Assembly (NCBI RefSeq): GCF_016906535.1
Contig: NC_057372.1
Coordinates: 1,097,501 to 1,161,500, forward strand
Length of the DNA: 64,000 nt
Direction of reading: 5' to 3'
DNA from: Rhizoctonia solani
Lineage: Eukaryota; Basidiomycota; Agaricomycetes; Cantharellales; Ceratobasidiaceae
The notes beneath the pieces were generated by a model. It was given only the letters and a program-made list of their open reading frames with translations. It ran no database searches and was not told the DNA's origin. Of this stretch, positions 10,276 to 22,829 are shown piece after piece (positions within the stretch are counted from its first letter, which is position 1; each line of letters starts with the position of its first letter). The position numbers and the translations under genes are program-made.

Positions 10276-11368
10276 TTTACCACTTTTACCAGAATTCCCA
10301 AACTGTGTACGCATGACTTGCACTTGCAACTAGCTGTAATCAAAGACCATAGTAATTTTCAATATTTACTCCTAAAACGCGGACCCCACTTTACCCTCCA
10401 AAGAATGCTTAAAGTTGTTTGATATGTTATTGAACGGATGTACAGATATGTGGGTATATGCGCTATACCTGATCGATGATCACCGTGTCAGACCAATAGC
10501 CCAAGTTCCGTAACGTTCTTCTAGTGAGATAGCACGCTAGAATAGACGATCTCAGCATATTTGTATTGAAACTAGCAAGAGTGGTTGTCCCCAAACCAAG
10601 GACTTCGCGAAGAGAGTTCAGCACGGTGCACATTAAAAGGTGCGCCTATACTCTCTGATCCCCCCCCCCTTAGAAAGTATCTGTGGGATTCTTCATTCAG
10701 TTCTAGGAGTGACGAACACGGCGATGGGATAGGCTCGAACCATTTGCGAACTGTCTTGGCCAAATTGGGTATAAATCGTCGATCGCGAACACTAGCTTGG
10801 CGATCCGTTGAGAAACATGTGAGCGAGTCCCAGACCAAGGACCAGTACGGCCACTGGAGGGTTGGGTCGTCATAAAACACGCCCCATACGTCATTCTCGT
10901 CAAACATGCCAGGTCGATGGGCTAAATATGAATCACCCACCTCTCGTCCCAGCCACCCGTTTACCATGGTCCACAGAAGTTGCCGCGAACGGAATATAGT
11001 TTGAGTATATGCGTGTTAATATCCATTGTAACAACTGTTTGGATTGTGTGCAAGTAGCGATGGGTGATCCATGGCTACCCTATCACATAAATCCATGTAG
11101 GCAACCCGAGACATCACATAGATCACACGGATCAGACAAACGAATCATCGGTTCTATACATCGTTACTTTACGACATTCAAGGGACAGCAGCAAGCACAT
11201 TCAAATAGCGGATGACGAGTGAGGGACAGGACTATCAATACAGAAAGAGAAATGCGTGACGGAAATGATAAAGGATGACGACTGGGGAGGAAAAAGAAAC
11301 TAAAATGATGAACGAAAAAGTAATAATGCGAAAATGCAAAGAGAGAAAAGAAAAGAAGAGAGCTAGCC
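10276..11368. other. Intergenic stretch with one weak minus-strand ORF
   Basis: A 131-codon minus-strand frame at 10967-10572 (opening MVNGWLGREVGDSYLAHRPG) reads like protein but shows no family motif and no clear splice partners; it could be an isolated or decayed gene fragment. A run of ten C lies at about 10662-10671. The last 150 bases before 11369 are purine-rich and are probably 3' UTR of the next gene. Confidence 0.35.
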
Positions 11369-12657
11369 TCAAAACGAATTCTCGCCGCGCATGAGCCGTC
11401 CGCGCCTCTTGGCCTGCTTCAACCCCTGTTGCTGCAACTGCTTAGACAAGATCGCCTCGGAGAGTCCCATGGCCGCCAAGGCAGCTACTGCCGGTAAATG
11501 TTTATGACGCCGCCTCCCATGGGTATTCATATCCCGTGCTCCCAACACGGCGACAAGAGGTCCGCGCTCCTGCTTCGGGGAATAACCTTGCGAGCCCCCG
11601 TTCCGGTAGTCCGAATCGTATCACCCGCGTCGTCTCGGTGGATCGCGTTCGGTTGAGCAACGTCTCAGCGCGAATGGTGTTGTTAAAGTCTTGTATCAAC
11701 TCGGACACGCCGATTTCTCCGAGCTGGACGATAAATAGCCGGACCAGGGCCAAAAAGTTAAAAAGGACCTGAGCTTGGAAAAGCAAGTCCTCGTCTACAG
11801 ACTAAAAACGGAAGCAAAATGTATATGATAAGCGCGATCGACGAAATGATGATGTTCAGAAAAACACTAACCTTGCTATTGAAATATAAAGCCGGTATAT
11901 CGAAGCCGATGATGTTTCCGTCTACGAGAATGTTCAATGGAATTTCCTAAGCGTGGATCTGGTGCTGAGCAAGCGCTCGACGCGGCGTGGGCCGATATTA
12001 TTGACTCACCATGATGGTGTCAAAGCGGAACGTGACATCGATGTCGGACAAGAAACATAGAGTCATGACTTCGTCCGAGACCGCTATCACCTGCCTCATG
12101 AGCGTGTGTCCGAGCTTGGTTTGTATTCCTTTGGATAACTGAAGCTCATTTAGCAATACGATGAAAAAGGCAATAAATGAATACGCACCAAAAGGGCCAT
12201 AGTATTAATCATAACACCCCCCAATAAATGGTGTTTCGGATATTCGACCCCTGAGGTCTTGAGCCGATACTCGAGCATGGTATAAAAGTTCTCTGCAAGC
12301 GCTTGGCTAGTGCGGTAGAACATATCGAAGTAAGTGATTGTTAGTATCTAAATATAGCACACAGAGTCGTCGTCGAACAATGAAAGAGGGTGAGGAGGGG
12401 GATGATGGTCGCTGAAAGAGACACAACAGATCCGGAGGGGGTCTTGGTTAAGATGAATCAGACGTGAAACGCCACAGCGCTTCAAAACATTAAAATTGTG
12501 TGACGCGGATCCTGAGCGTGTGCCTCGGCCAGGCGGTGTCAACCGTTAAGACTTGTACGTGATATATTCGATAAGATGGTTGGTCGTGAAGGTCCTCTAG
12601 CGCAGCATACATGTATATATGGCGAAGGCGTTCTTTCCTCAACTCCGAGGATACCAT
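11369..12657 (-). CDS. Unidentified multi-exon protein
   Basis: The model is built from exon blocks joined by GT..AG introns. From the 3' end: RGRLMRGENSF-stop (11369); LFNFLALVRLFIVQLGEIG near 11700; EIPLNILVDGNIIGFDIPAL near 11900; TKLGHTLMRQVIAVSDEVM near 12080; and a block with ENFYTMLEYRLKTSG and LGGVMINTMALL near 12200-12300. A likely first exon at 12657 begins MVSSELRKERLRHIYMYAAL; its link to the rest is not settled, and an alternative start is the ATG at 12323. The protein looks helical and non-secreted. I could not match it to a family. The 11.5-kb exon ends with a region whose splicing to the last exon is uncertain. Confidence 0.5.
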
Positions 12658-12891
12658 GATCAAACTTACGTGCGATCATATCCCGCGGCCGAGGAAGACG
12701 GGGTGAAAACTCAAAATCCTCTACCTACGGGCCGGTACGGATGATTTTCGGTCGGCGTGTAATTCGTGACCAGGCGGTCGCGCGTATGTTCAACAAACAA
12801 TATATTATATAAATACTGCGACATAACGCAAGAATATTTCTGTGCACCGTATCGATATCCCAAATGAAAAAAAAAATCTACCCAAAGTACT

Positions 12892-13712
12892 TTAAGAGCC
12901 GGAAATTGGCCTATAGGTCCTCATGAGTTGTGTTTTGAACGCCTTTTGGTTATTCCACAATTCAGCCGCCTCAAGATTCAACGGCGACTCATTGTTGGGT
13001 TCTGAAACAGGTGAATTTCAGCGAGTTGATTGGAATGAATGACATAGAGCATACCCCCAAGCAATGACTGAAGTGACAAGAGTATTGTATGGACGCTATA
13101 AATCGCAGACCACTTGTCCTTGAAGAACGATAAGCAAAACTTGTAGTACAAGCCCCTCCTAGTTGCATACCTTGAGAATATCCAAGCAAATACCACCTTG
13201 CAGATCCACGTTAGGATGGTAACAAGGCGTATCCGGATCAAATCTATCAGACAAAAAAGTATAAGTGAAAGTACATGAGACCAAACCCCGAAAACATACC
13301 GAACGCTGGGAGCCGTGTAGGGATATGTGGGCGGGAAAGAAAGGGTAATCTTAAACGTGAGGTGTTCGTATACAGAGCTGGGAGGACCTTCAATAGTGCC
13401 TATCCATTCAAACATGTTCGAGTCGCTTCGGGGACTGAAAAGATATGAGCCACGGTGGATTGGAGATGCGCCACGGGAGACTTACAATGCGGAAATCCCA
13501 GGGGAACTTGACATCTGCGTCCCAAAAAAAATCAGAATCATGTGGATTGTACGATTCATAGAGACATACCATTAGAGACATAAGCTCATTGCTCAACCTG
13601 TTTGGGGATATACAGCATAAACACGCGCAGCCCGAACGTGCCGGGACCGGATGGTAACTCACCTCTTGGCTACGCTACCCTTGGTAATGCTTCCTTCGCT
13701 AACTTCGGTCAT
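12892..13712 (-). CDS. ubc11: Ubiquitin-conjugating enzyme E2 C (UBE2C/Ubc11 type)
   Basis: This E2 works with the anaphase-promoting complex to start ubiquitin chains on cyclin B and securin. Seven exons join cleanly: MTEVSEGSITKGSVAKR (13712-13663), LSNELMSLM, SSSPGISAF, then MFEWIGTIEGPPSSVYEHLT up to YPYTAPSVR, then FDPDTPCYHPNVDLQGGICL with the catalytic Cys, then DKWSAIYSVHTILLSLQSLL, and EPNNESPLNLEAAELW to the stop at 12892. Introns are about 50-60 nt. The HPN motif, catalytic Cys and EPN(N)xSPLN segment match UBE2C rather than the UBC4 or UBC13 families. About 175 residues, normal for UBE2C. The reading frame is intact throughout. Confidence 0.93.
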
Positions 13713-14305
13713 AATGTCGTTTATTGAGAGCTCGGTGGTACCGTGTGGCTCAAGCACCCGCTTGTGGGGGATATCAATCGGGAATAAAGAGGAGGAATTA
13801 TGGGCAGCGGCATAATATAACGCGCGAACCCCTAGAGTCACGTGGTCCCCCACTCTGCGTGCAACCCACGAGGATAGACAAAAAGAATTCCGTATTGAAT
13901 TGTTGCTCACGGCCAACAGCGAGCGTTCTTGGCGTATCAAGATATCCCGCATACACCTGGCGCCTCGTGCTGGAAAAAAGGTTACTGACCTCCTTTGTAA
14001 CGGCACCAGCCGTTACACGTGACAAGCAAAGGCTGCGGGTTAGACAGGGTCCTACCAAGCAACCAATTAATCGGCGTAAGCAGTGGCAATACCGTCTTGC
14101 TTCTCACCTTCTGCCTTCCCAACTCACCGTCCACGGAGACGACTTTATCATATAGCGCTGCCGGGTCAGCCCTACATCTCCACACACTCGCTTTCAACTC
14201 CCACTGCAACTTCCTACCGCATAACAGTCCGGAACTGAAGGTGTGTATTGTGCGCTGGTTGCTATATATTAATATACGGACTGAAATGGTATATATTGAA
14301 AGACG
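13713..14305. other. Divergent promoter region between ubc11 and the small gene at 14306
   Basis: Both neighbours point away from this 0.6-kb space. Long overlapping frames exist on both strands but none carries conserved motifs or a plausible splice pattern. I see no RNA gene. Confidence 0.45.
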
Positions 14306-14787
14306 ATGCCTCGTCGACCTGCCCCCACTGCACTTCATCTCGTCAAGGGCCCTTCCCCCGCGAGGGGGGAGCCTCGACATACTCTTCCTGCACCACCGCA
14401 GCCTGTATTCCAACCCAAGATGATTACCAAGCCGCGCTCGAGCTCGACCGCCTCTCGAAGCAGAGTAGATGCACCGCTGTTGACGTTTGTTGGGCCAGAC
14501 CCAACGGATAAGAGTAGTGTAGATGGCGTGATGTTTGAGTCTCCGATAGAGAGGGGTTACATTCCTCAGTGGGACGCCAACCCTGTCGCTGGTGAGTAAG
14601 ATGTATTGGATATATAATTTGACAATCGTTGACTGGGTGATACATATACACAGTCACTGGGGCAAGCCGAAGAGCTCAGCCCGGCCCATGGGACCGTACA
14701 CGAATCAATGCGCTACCGCAAGAACGGATGACAGGACTCATAGCCGTTCCTAAACCCGTGGTCGCCAATCCTGCACCACTTTGGTGA
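14306..14787 (+). CDS. Small proline-rich hypothetical protein
   Basis: Two exons, 14306-14591 and 14654-14787, join in frame across a 62-nt GTGAGT..CAG intron, giving 139 residues. The N-terminus (MPRRPAPTALHLVKGPSPA) and middle are rich in Pro, Ser and Arg; a more ordered segment reads LLTFVGPDPTDKSSVDGVMF and ERGYIPQWDANPVAG; the C-terminus is WDRTRINALPQERMTGLIAV and ends PAPLW. No signal peptide or membrane segment is visible and I recognise no family. The clean splice and in-frame stop support a real gene. Confidence 0.6.
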
Positions 14788-15118
14788 AGTTTTTTTTTGA
14801 ACCACTTGCTATACTTGCATTCTGTTCTCTCGTAGATTTCTGACATACTTACATTGTACGAGCCCTTGTTGTTTCACCTACTTGTAAATTATCTCGGTTG
14901 AAATTCAGGATTGGTGGTGTTCACGTCATTTTAATGCATTTTCTTTCTTTCACCAAATGGTATCATTGATCCTGTATGAACTGCGTAGTTGCACAAGGAA
15001 GATCTCGAGACTTGGTGTGACGATTCTCAACTTGAAAAATCGCGACACATTGGCCAGCCGGCGGTACAAACACGTGACTGTAGGCAACTCGACCGCGTCC
15101 ACCTACTTTCGGCCCAAA
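14788..15118. other. Intergenic, promoter of the nucleoporin gene
   Basis: AT-rich 3' flank of the small gene followed by the upstream region of NUP49. No coding or RNA feature recognised. Confidence 0.5.
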
Positions 15119-16654
15119 ATGTTCAGGTAAGTCTATAGGATAATAGATAAATAAATATACCAATACGATTACAGCTTCGGATCTGCTGCTGCGAAACCCG
15201 CTACGACTGGATTCGGAGGATCACTCTTTGGACAAGCCAACACGACACAAGCAACTCCCGCTACGACCGGAGGACTATTTGGGGCTGGTGCAAATACCAG
15301 TGGTCAACCAGGAAATGCACCTACTACTACTGCTACGAACACAGGAGGGCTGTTTGGCTCTACTCAGCCCGCAGCTGGCACTAGCACAGCAACCACTGGA
15401 AGTGGATTGTTTGGCACACAACAGCCCACTACTACGGCCACAACAGGTGGATTGTTTGGAGCTCAGCCTGCTGCTACGACCGCCACTACCGCCCCTACTG
15501 GTGGACTATTTGGCGCACAGCCAGCTGCGAGTGCTCCAACCGGAGCTGGCCTATTTGGTGCCCAGACCGGAGCGAATGCCGCCGCCGGTACCACTGGGTC
15601 CTCATTTGGCTTTGGCGCATCAGCAGCTGCTCCGTGAGTCACATCACTCTCTGTCTGTCATGATTATATGCTAACTATACCGTTACCATGGTCGGACAGT
15701 GCTCCTGCTCAGCCTGCCGCCCAAGCGTCAGGTCCATTCACCCGAACGACGAAATTCAACGACTTGCCAGACGCACAAAAGAAGGTATTCGAAGAAATCG
15801 AGTATGTTCCGACGCCCCCTTGCCGATTACACGACTGATCACGCACGTTAGATCATTCATTCAAGGCGAGTACAAATCAGTGTCGAGCTGAAAGCCCAAA
15901 AACTTGGAGAGGAGATTGCAAAAGAGCAAGCAGCCTTGGATGAATTGACCAGGGTGCGTACCATTTTTTTTTTCTAACTCGCCCCCCAAGTCCCTAATAC
16001 GTATGTGAATCAGTCACTATCCGCCGCCAGCTCGGCCCTGTCATCCGACCGTCTTGCAGCAGACGACCAGCGCACTAAAACAGACCGGAACCTCCAAGAC
16101 GCGCTTATTGCGACTCGAATCATCGATGGGTTTACCAAGCCGCAGCAGATGGGAGGATACCTCACCAGCTATGCCAACTTTCCCCTTGAGTAAGGCCCCC
16201 CTTCTTTCAGACCAAGATTGATTTTTTCCTGACTTTGCGACAAAAAGGTACTTTACTCGACAAGTAGAAGAAATGAAAGAGCGTGTGCAGAGATACAAAT
16301 CCACCGTCGAGGTAACGTGTACACCATTCCCTTCGACTAGACCTATCTCTCAATCCGAGTGTCACAGCAAATCGAACGTAAGCTCGCTCAGGTCTACGAA
16401 GCAAATTCGGCACAACCCGCCCAACCGTCTCCACAAGCAATCGCCAACGCCCTCCGCGCGCAACACGCATCGTTCATGGCCCTTGCAGCACGCACCGCCG
16501 AAATCGACGCCGCGGTCAGAAACACAAGGCCGCGTATACAACGAGGTGGAGAGCCCAGACCGGATCCGCGCGCGATCCGTTTGCGCCCGCGAGTAAAGAA
16601 GACGATACGTTGGATGCGTTGATGAGTATGAGTGTGAGCGTTGCTGGGAGGTGA
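15119..16654 (+). CDS. NUP49: FG nucleoporin Nup49/Nup58 of the central channel
   Basis: Nup49 (vertebrate Nup58/45) forms, with Nsp1 and Nup57, the channel complex of the nuclear pore. The first exon is eight bases (ATGTTCAG, 15119-15126); exon 2 from 15175 gives FGSAAAKPATTGFGGSLFGQ and about ten GLFG-type repeats. Then come FNDLPDAQKKVFEEIE (15.75 kb) and the coiled-coil part: ELKAQKLGEEIAKEQAALDE, SLSAASSALSSDRLAADDQR, TRIIDGFTKPQQMGGYLTSY, YFTRQVEEMKERVQRYKSTV and QIERKLAQVYEANSAQPAQP. Two one-base gaps are needed: in CAAGGCGAG near 15867 (a further G restores GRVQISVELK) and near 16516, after which the proper end KEDDTLDALMSMSVSVAG-R appears, stop 16652-16654. Without the second, the frame ends earlier at about 16622. 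Confidence 0.87.
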
Positions 16655-16855
16655 TTTGAGGACTTGTTTACCGCTTTTTGGTCTTTTATTTGCTTTGTAT
16701 ACGAGGTTGGTATTAATAGCAAAAAAACAGATGGATTATTCATTACAGTCCTAAGTCGTATTACAGCACAATTGAGACAGCAAGGAATCCATAAACCCAA
16801 CTTAGCCCATTATATAACCCCAGCTATCCAAACCATCGAGAGAGGCACCCTCCGC

Positions 16856-19800
16856 CTACATCTGGCTCGCCCCTGGAGGCATACCGTGTTGCCCGTGTGG
16901 GCCATGCGGAGATGCCACGCGCGGATCCATTGGTTGTCCAGCGGCCAGCATATCCTGGCTAAGCATCGCGCCCCAATCGTCCATCCTGCAAACACGATTA
17001 ATCAGTAACCTGCGTCCAAACTCCCCCTTGCGCGACCCCCTGGACTCACTCGAATCCACCAGGCGCCTGTTGCCACATATCAAGCGCACCCCCGACGTAT
17101 GGTTGAGCAGCCATACCGGGCACGAACCCAGAATGCTGTTGTTCGCCCATATATCCTCCCGCCGCCGCTGCTGGGTACCCTTGCCTAGTCTGCGGCTGCT
17201 GTACCTGCTGCGACTGCTGGGGCGCAGCATAGTACCCCACCCCGGCAGACGCTTCGGCACCAGCAGCGTACCCTTGCCCCTGCGCTGGTCCCGCGGTCCC
17301 AAACAGCGAGACGAGCGGATCGTGGGACTGTTCGTTCCAGATCCCGTGCAGCGGGTTGTTTTGCTGCTCGTACATGAAATCGGGCGGGAGGTGGTGCATA
17401 CTTCCTAGTTCGGCGGTGTTGACGGGGAGGTTCGCGACTCCGAATGTGGGTGGCGTAGGGAGCGTTTGTTGGGTGTAGGAAGTGGGCTGTTGGGCATAGT
17501 GTTGTTGTTGCTGTTGTTGTTGTTGAGAAAGTTGATGCTGTTGCTGCTGCTGCTGAGATGCCTTGTTGAGTACCGACCGAGGTTTGGCAATTGGACGGTC
17601 TCGGGAGTGATAGCCGGTGCTGGCGCTCCCACCGGGTGAAGGTGTATGCTCTGACGCGGAAGAAGTGTGTCCGACGCTCGGCGACGTAGTACTCTCGCCT
17701 CGCGCTCGCGCTTGTTGCTTTCTTTCGGGCTCGGCTGAGGAAGAGGCAAATCTCCAAACGACGCGAGCTCGTATAATATATCCCTGTAATAAGCAGAAAT
17801 CGGTCAGCACGATGACACAATCGCGGACCGAGGAATTCCTGGCACGATGCATAAAGCTAAAGCATAAAACCGTCCTCGGAGCAAGGGCTACCCATCCCAA
17901 AACGAATCCGAAACCTCTGCGAGAACTTGGGGAAGGGGGAGGGGGAGGACTCACCATAGGCGTCCGGCCGAATGCCATCGGTGCTCGTTGTTCTTCAAGA
18001 CATCCATGCACTTGTGCACATCCTTGATCTGTCCGTTTGGATCCGCTGTGCCTCCCGATTTCTTTTGTCCCCATACGTTGATGAGGAGCACGATGCCGGA
18101 TGTAAAGGCCGCGACCATGACACCAGGCAGGATCGTTTGGCTCCTGCGGCGCTGGAGGTCCAGAACATGGCTACAGCTTCGAGCGCTACAGTTCTGGGTC
18201 AGTACACACTCGGTCAGAATGCCGGGACGGGACTTGCGCAGTTGTACAAATCGCTAGCGAAGGGAAAGATAATGGTGATGGCTTCCGAGCTACAAACGTC
18301 GAAATTTGACATTTAGTAGGGGGGTTCATCAATGCGCGGATTGTGCCAACTTACGGGAAGGGATAAACGGCCGATGGATCAATATCTGTACGTGATAGTA
18401 TGTCGAGTATAAAGTCGCCGACTGGTCAAAGAACAGTGAGTTTTCACGGTTCGGATCCCATCGAACTTTGCTGCCAGTAAGTATGCTATCATTTGATTTT
18501 GCACGGGGGTTACTTACGATGGTCTGGGACTGAATCAATCCACTTGTTCAGCGCCGAGTCGAGTTCTGCGACAATGTGCTGTTCCCACTGCGGTCCAACA
18601 AATCCGAGCAAGATCTTGGATTTGTTGATCGAGTACTAGAAGATCAAATTAATACTCTGCCATTTTCTCTTTTGGTCTAGACACTCACAATCGTTCGCAG
18701 AGCAAAGCCGAGGATTTGAATTAGCTTTAGGTAACAGTTAAAGAATGCTACGCGAGGAGGCACTCCAGCCGGTTGTGCAGGTACAAATGTCGGGTCGGTT
18801 TGGACATGCGGCCAGTACTCATCGTCAACCTCTACCGGGAATCCCACGTCCGAACTACATTGTCGTCAATCTTTTGTTCAGAACACTACGATAAACTTGC
18901 AACTTACTCTTCGTCCTGGATGGCGCAAGGTCTCCCCAATGCCGAACTTGTGACTCGGTCATGAACGACTAATATCCTGCAAAAGCGGTTTAGGGCGACC
19001 AAGTTATCGACGCGATCATAAGGTTTTACCAAAATGCCCTCTTCCAGAGTTCGTCCTCAATTGAGCCTTGGCCTCCACGATACACTTTTCTGCGATGCGC
19101 GCCGACGTCTTGGGCAATACGAATTCCAATACCGGCAACCGTCCACGCAGAGTGTGGGGCGCTTGTCCCTTGGAGGAACATGACAGCGAGCTGGATAGCC
19201 AATGAATACCCGCTTGCGATCGAGCTGCATGTGCACTCACCGCCATGATTTGTAGATCGAAGAGCTTGGGAGGCGTCAGCAGCGACCTTCTCAAAAACTG
19301 CACCTGTTCGAAATATTTCCATCCAGCCGAGTGTTGGAGTGGCTCGTCTTGCTCGAGAAACACCCGGTGATCGTCGCTCCATCGCGACCCGACGGCGCAA
19401 ACTAGCAACAGCACACATGCAAATGCTGAATCTTTGAAGTGCAGCCCATCTCGGATGTTGCTCTCGAACAACGGGCGGTGAAGCAACGGGAAAAAGGCGT
19501 TGACGTGCTTGAAGAACAAGTCGATCAACGCATCGCGCAAGTCGTCCGGCGGGGGCTGGACCTTGTCTTTCCACAACGGATCCTCAGTGTCGATCCACTC
19601 CCAGGGGTTCGCGCGCCAGAATTCAGGCCGGCGACTCTGCTGGGACTGACCGTTGTCCGGATTTTCAGCGTTGACGTATTCCTGCTTGAGCGAGCGCGCA
19701 GCCTTGACGAGCATCAAACCCGAGCTTTTACCGTGGAACCGGCGTTCAAATGTCGTCACTGCGAGTTTTTGCATGCCGTTTACAAGGTTGGACTCTTCGT

Positions 19801-20542
19801 CCGAGCTGATGAGGTCCTCCTCTTTGGCGGTTTCAGTGGCGGATATGACGTGCTCGTGCCACGGGTACCGGACAGGACGTTGCCGGAGGGGGCGTCGGGT
19901 TGTGGGTTTGGGGCGGGACGCTGGTTTCCCGCCTCGTGGGCCTCCCATTGCTCTCGCGTGAGGTGTTGACCAAGGCTCTGAGTAAAGTCTGCACCTGGAC
20001 AGAGCTATACATGACCGCTCTGATCAGCGGGTGATGCGGGATGCCATGATGGTGGGACTCACTCGCTGAAGCAGACGCTCCATTTTCTCCAGTCGATTTT
20101 CTAAGCTTTCGACATATCTGGGTAACAGGTGTTAGAAGTGGATGGGATTGAATTGAATTGAGCGGGGCTACACACCCCTTTGGGGGACCTCGCTTCTTTG
20201 CAGCTTCGACGTATCTACGGGACCCGTGAGCAGCGATGATGTGTGCATCTATTGATATACTAACGTGCAGTCAAAATTAAACGCGACGCAATTACTACAG
20301 CGATTCCCAGGTCGGGTTGCCCCATCACATCGCACTGTAATCCGGGGCCCGGAGGGTAAGCAAGCAAGGTTCGGAGATTTTCCCCATCAGAAATGGGAGT
20401 ATAAATACTGACCTTTTTTGCGACGACAGACATCGCACGCCCTCTGGACTCTGCGCTTCTTTGCGTTGCCTCCTTCGACTCCGCGCTGAATATCGTCATC
20501 ATCTTCACCGGACGATACATCTCCTCGGTTTTGTGCCTGCAT
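16856..20542 (-). CDS. Zn2Cys6 fungal transcription factor with PF04082 middle domain
   Basis: Nuclear DNA-binding regulator. Start MQAQNRGDVSSGEDDDD at 20542, then KKRRVQRACDVCRRKK and, after an intron inside the Val codon, RCDGATRPGNRCSNCVAFNF plus DC, so all six zinc-cluster cysteines are present. Next, EAAKKRGPPKG and a short coiled coil (SLENRLEKMERLLQR). The fungal-specific middle domain runs from about 19.6 to 18.4 kb (DLFFKHVNAFFPLLHRPLFE; WTVAGIGIRIAQDVGAHRRK; SALGRPCAIQDEE; YYHVQILIHRPFIP). The C-terminal exon (18.0-17.05 kb) is Ser/Pro- and Gln-rich, with Gln runs at 17500-17560, ending through a last small exon MDDWGAMLSQDMLAAGQ to the stop at 16856. About a thousand residues; frame intact. 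Its target genes cannot be read from sequence. Confidence 0.88.
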
Positions 20543-21749
20543 TGCTCGATCCCTATACTCGAGCCTGGTCTAGTGTCCGTTCAGCCTGATCCGGTAGCAG
20601 CCAGTGGTGGTGGACGTTGGCTGGTCGATACTTGGTGACCAACGACGCTACGCCGGCTGACAAACCGCTATCCGAATAGGGAATTAATGCAAACACAGTC
20701 CAAACTAATTTAAATCCCTCGGGCTGCCGTCACCCCGACTAGATTCTCCGCCCAGGGTCGCTGCGGATCTCTGTGTTGGGTCCTGGATGATATGTGCAGA
20801 TCTGTTATAGGTGCGTACAAACTGGTGGGAATGTTCTACTGTTCTGTTTGACGTCAAAAGGACGTTTCTATCGGCTGACTTGTGTATCTACCGAATCTTA
20901 GATATCGATAGCGTCGAACAAACGAGGTGTACGGAAGATCCTATTGGTATCTATCCGCCGCGCGCATCAATTGGAGTGGAATGCAGGCCATCGCCGTATC
21001 ACATCTTGGCTTCTGAGAGTCTTGGACGTATCTGGCAGCCCTAGAAGGGGGTTGGCGTCCAGACTCTGGAGCTCCAACGTAATTAGGGAAGGGCCATTGC
21101 GTAGGTAGTGGCCAGAGCTGTCACAATAAATCGAGTTCTGTGCGTTCGCCTTGTGCTCCTTGATTCCTAGTCCACGCTTTTGCTAGCTGAAGCTTTGGGG
21201 GTCCTTGGGCCAGTTGATGTCCAATTGTTAATACCCCAGAATGTAACTTAATATGAAACCAACAAATTACTATCATCTACCAGTCATTATACCAGTCATA
21301 AGTTGATCCATAAGCCCCTACAATCGCCCGTCGACCATCCAATTAGATTGGAAAATATTCAACAATTGGCATGCTCATCATGATGTCACGCTGGAATTAC
21401 TTCGCCAAGAGTCTGGTTGCGCATACATTCTCATGGAAGCATCCCCAACAGAAAAAGACCAGTGTATCGCCATTTTCAACGACACACCCAAATCTTCTCG
21501 TTCTACCAATGACTCGAGAGATGCAGCAACTCGACTGACTTGCACACGTCTGGAATTCATGCGCTCTTGGCAAGCGCCCATCAGCTGAGTCAGGATGAGT
21601 CATTCCCCTATCCTAATCGGGCACGCTCACTCCACGCCGTGAGCAACGGCAACCACTCCGGGTGTGCACCTTCTGTCGACTGTATTTAACTTTGAACAAC
21701 CGAGCCACGGTACATCGAATCTGAACATTGACTGCTGCTGCTGTATAAC
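20543..21749. other. Intergenic 1.2 kb between divergent genes
   Basis: Shared upstream space of the transcription factor (minus) and the acidic small protein gene (plus). No frame has conserved motifs. The segment 21670-21749 is likely the 5' UTR of the rightward gene. Confidence 0.5.
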
Positions 21750-22453
21750 ATGTCTCGCGTTACCTTTCCACAAGGACGAGTGTACCGCCCCAAGCGTTCT
21801 GGTAGTCCTCCCCTGTGGGGGTACTACGAGTACCAGACGTCGGCGTCTGAACACTCTGAATGCGATAGCTGCTCCGAGTCCGAGTCGGAAGAGGAGAGCG
21901 AAGAAGAGGTCAATAGGAGCGAGAGCGGGGCAAGTGGCAGTGGCGCAGGGAGTGAGCGGGATGATGAACACGAACAGGCACAGCGCCTGAAGGAGAAGGG
22001 CAAACAGCCGGAAGACATCCGGCGCAAGCAGCGGAGAGAGCCCAAGCACCGAAGGCCCAGAGAGCCTGTTTATCGTCCCATCTTGACTATACGCCGCAGC
22101 GAGGGTTTTGTCTGGAACCAGGTCGGTCCGAGTCTGACCCATGATCTTCCAGCGGTAATCTCACTTGCTTCTTGTTAGGACCTCTTTTTGCCATCATACA
22201 TCCGCGATCGATGTGAGTCCGCGTGGCTGCTTCTCCCCAGCGTACAACTCACCCCTTGGTTTATCATTTATTCCCAGATGTGGCCACTTCTCCCAACTCG
22301 AGCTCATTCCATTCTGGTTCCGGAAACACCTCCACCTGCGACTCGTCCTTTTCGGGAATGGACTTTGAAATCGAGTGCGTCGACATTCACGTCGATGGCA
22401 AAGGTATTCTCAGTGGCCTCGACTCGACCACGACTACCAAAGAGCGCGAGTGA
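21750..22453 (+). CDS. Small acidic/Arg-rich hypothetical protein
   Basis: Three exons, 21750-22121, 22179-22212 and 22278-22453, sum to 582 nt (193 residues) in one frame. The protein opens MSRVTFPQGRVYRPKRSGSP, continues with LWGYYEYQTSASEHSECDSC and a Ser/Glu-rich acidic run, then a basic run (RRKQRREPKHRRPREPVYRP). The middle exon encodes DLFLPSYIRDR, and the end carries FEIECVDIHVDGKGILSGLD. No signal peptide or membrane span. Alternating acidic and basic tracts suggest a disordered, possibly nuclear protein; no family recognised. Confidence 0.7.
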
Positions 22454-22829
22454 TCATCGTTTCCCACCCCTCCGGCTCCGTTTTCTCTCCTTTATCGTGC
22501 CTTGTGTGAACCCCCTGCCCTTCAACCAATCCTTCTGTCCTTTCACCAATTATATACCTAACTTGTTCATCCCTTATGTATCTCACTATGTTTTTATGTC
22601 GCTCGCAATTGAATCGTGGCTCGTTATTTGCTCCCGTCGGAATGAGAACTACGGCAAAACGCCCCAATCGACGGATGTTCCTCTTATTACCAATGCGGCT
22701 GTGCAGTCCTAATCTAATCTAATGACCTCGCGCATCTTGTGCACTTCCACCACTTGCGGCTCAGCGCAGGACGGGTAAGAACGTCGTCAGATGGTCCAGT
22801 TAATTTAACAACATATTATTTAGTGAGAT
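22454..22829. other. Intergenic between the acidic protein gene and VPS39
   Basis: Pyrimidine-rich 3' flank and the VPS39 promoter. No feature recognised. Confidence 0.5.

Noticed and set aside
10572..10967. 131-codon minus-strand ORF (MVNGWLGREVGDSY...)
   Set aside because: Protein-like composition, but no family, no splice partners and an isolated position; mentioned in the intergenic entry rather than called as a gene.
13724..14423. Overlapping long frames on both strands between ubc11 and the gene at 14306
   Set aside because: They conflict with each other, lack motifs, and lie in the divergent promoter region.
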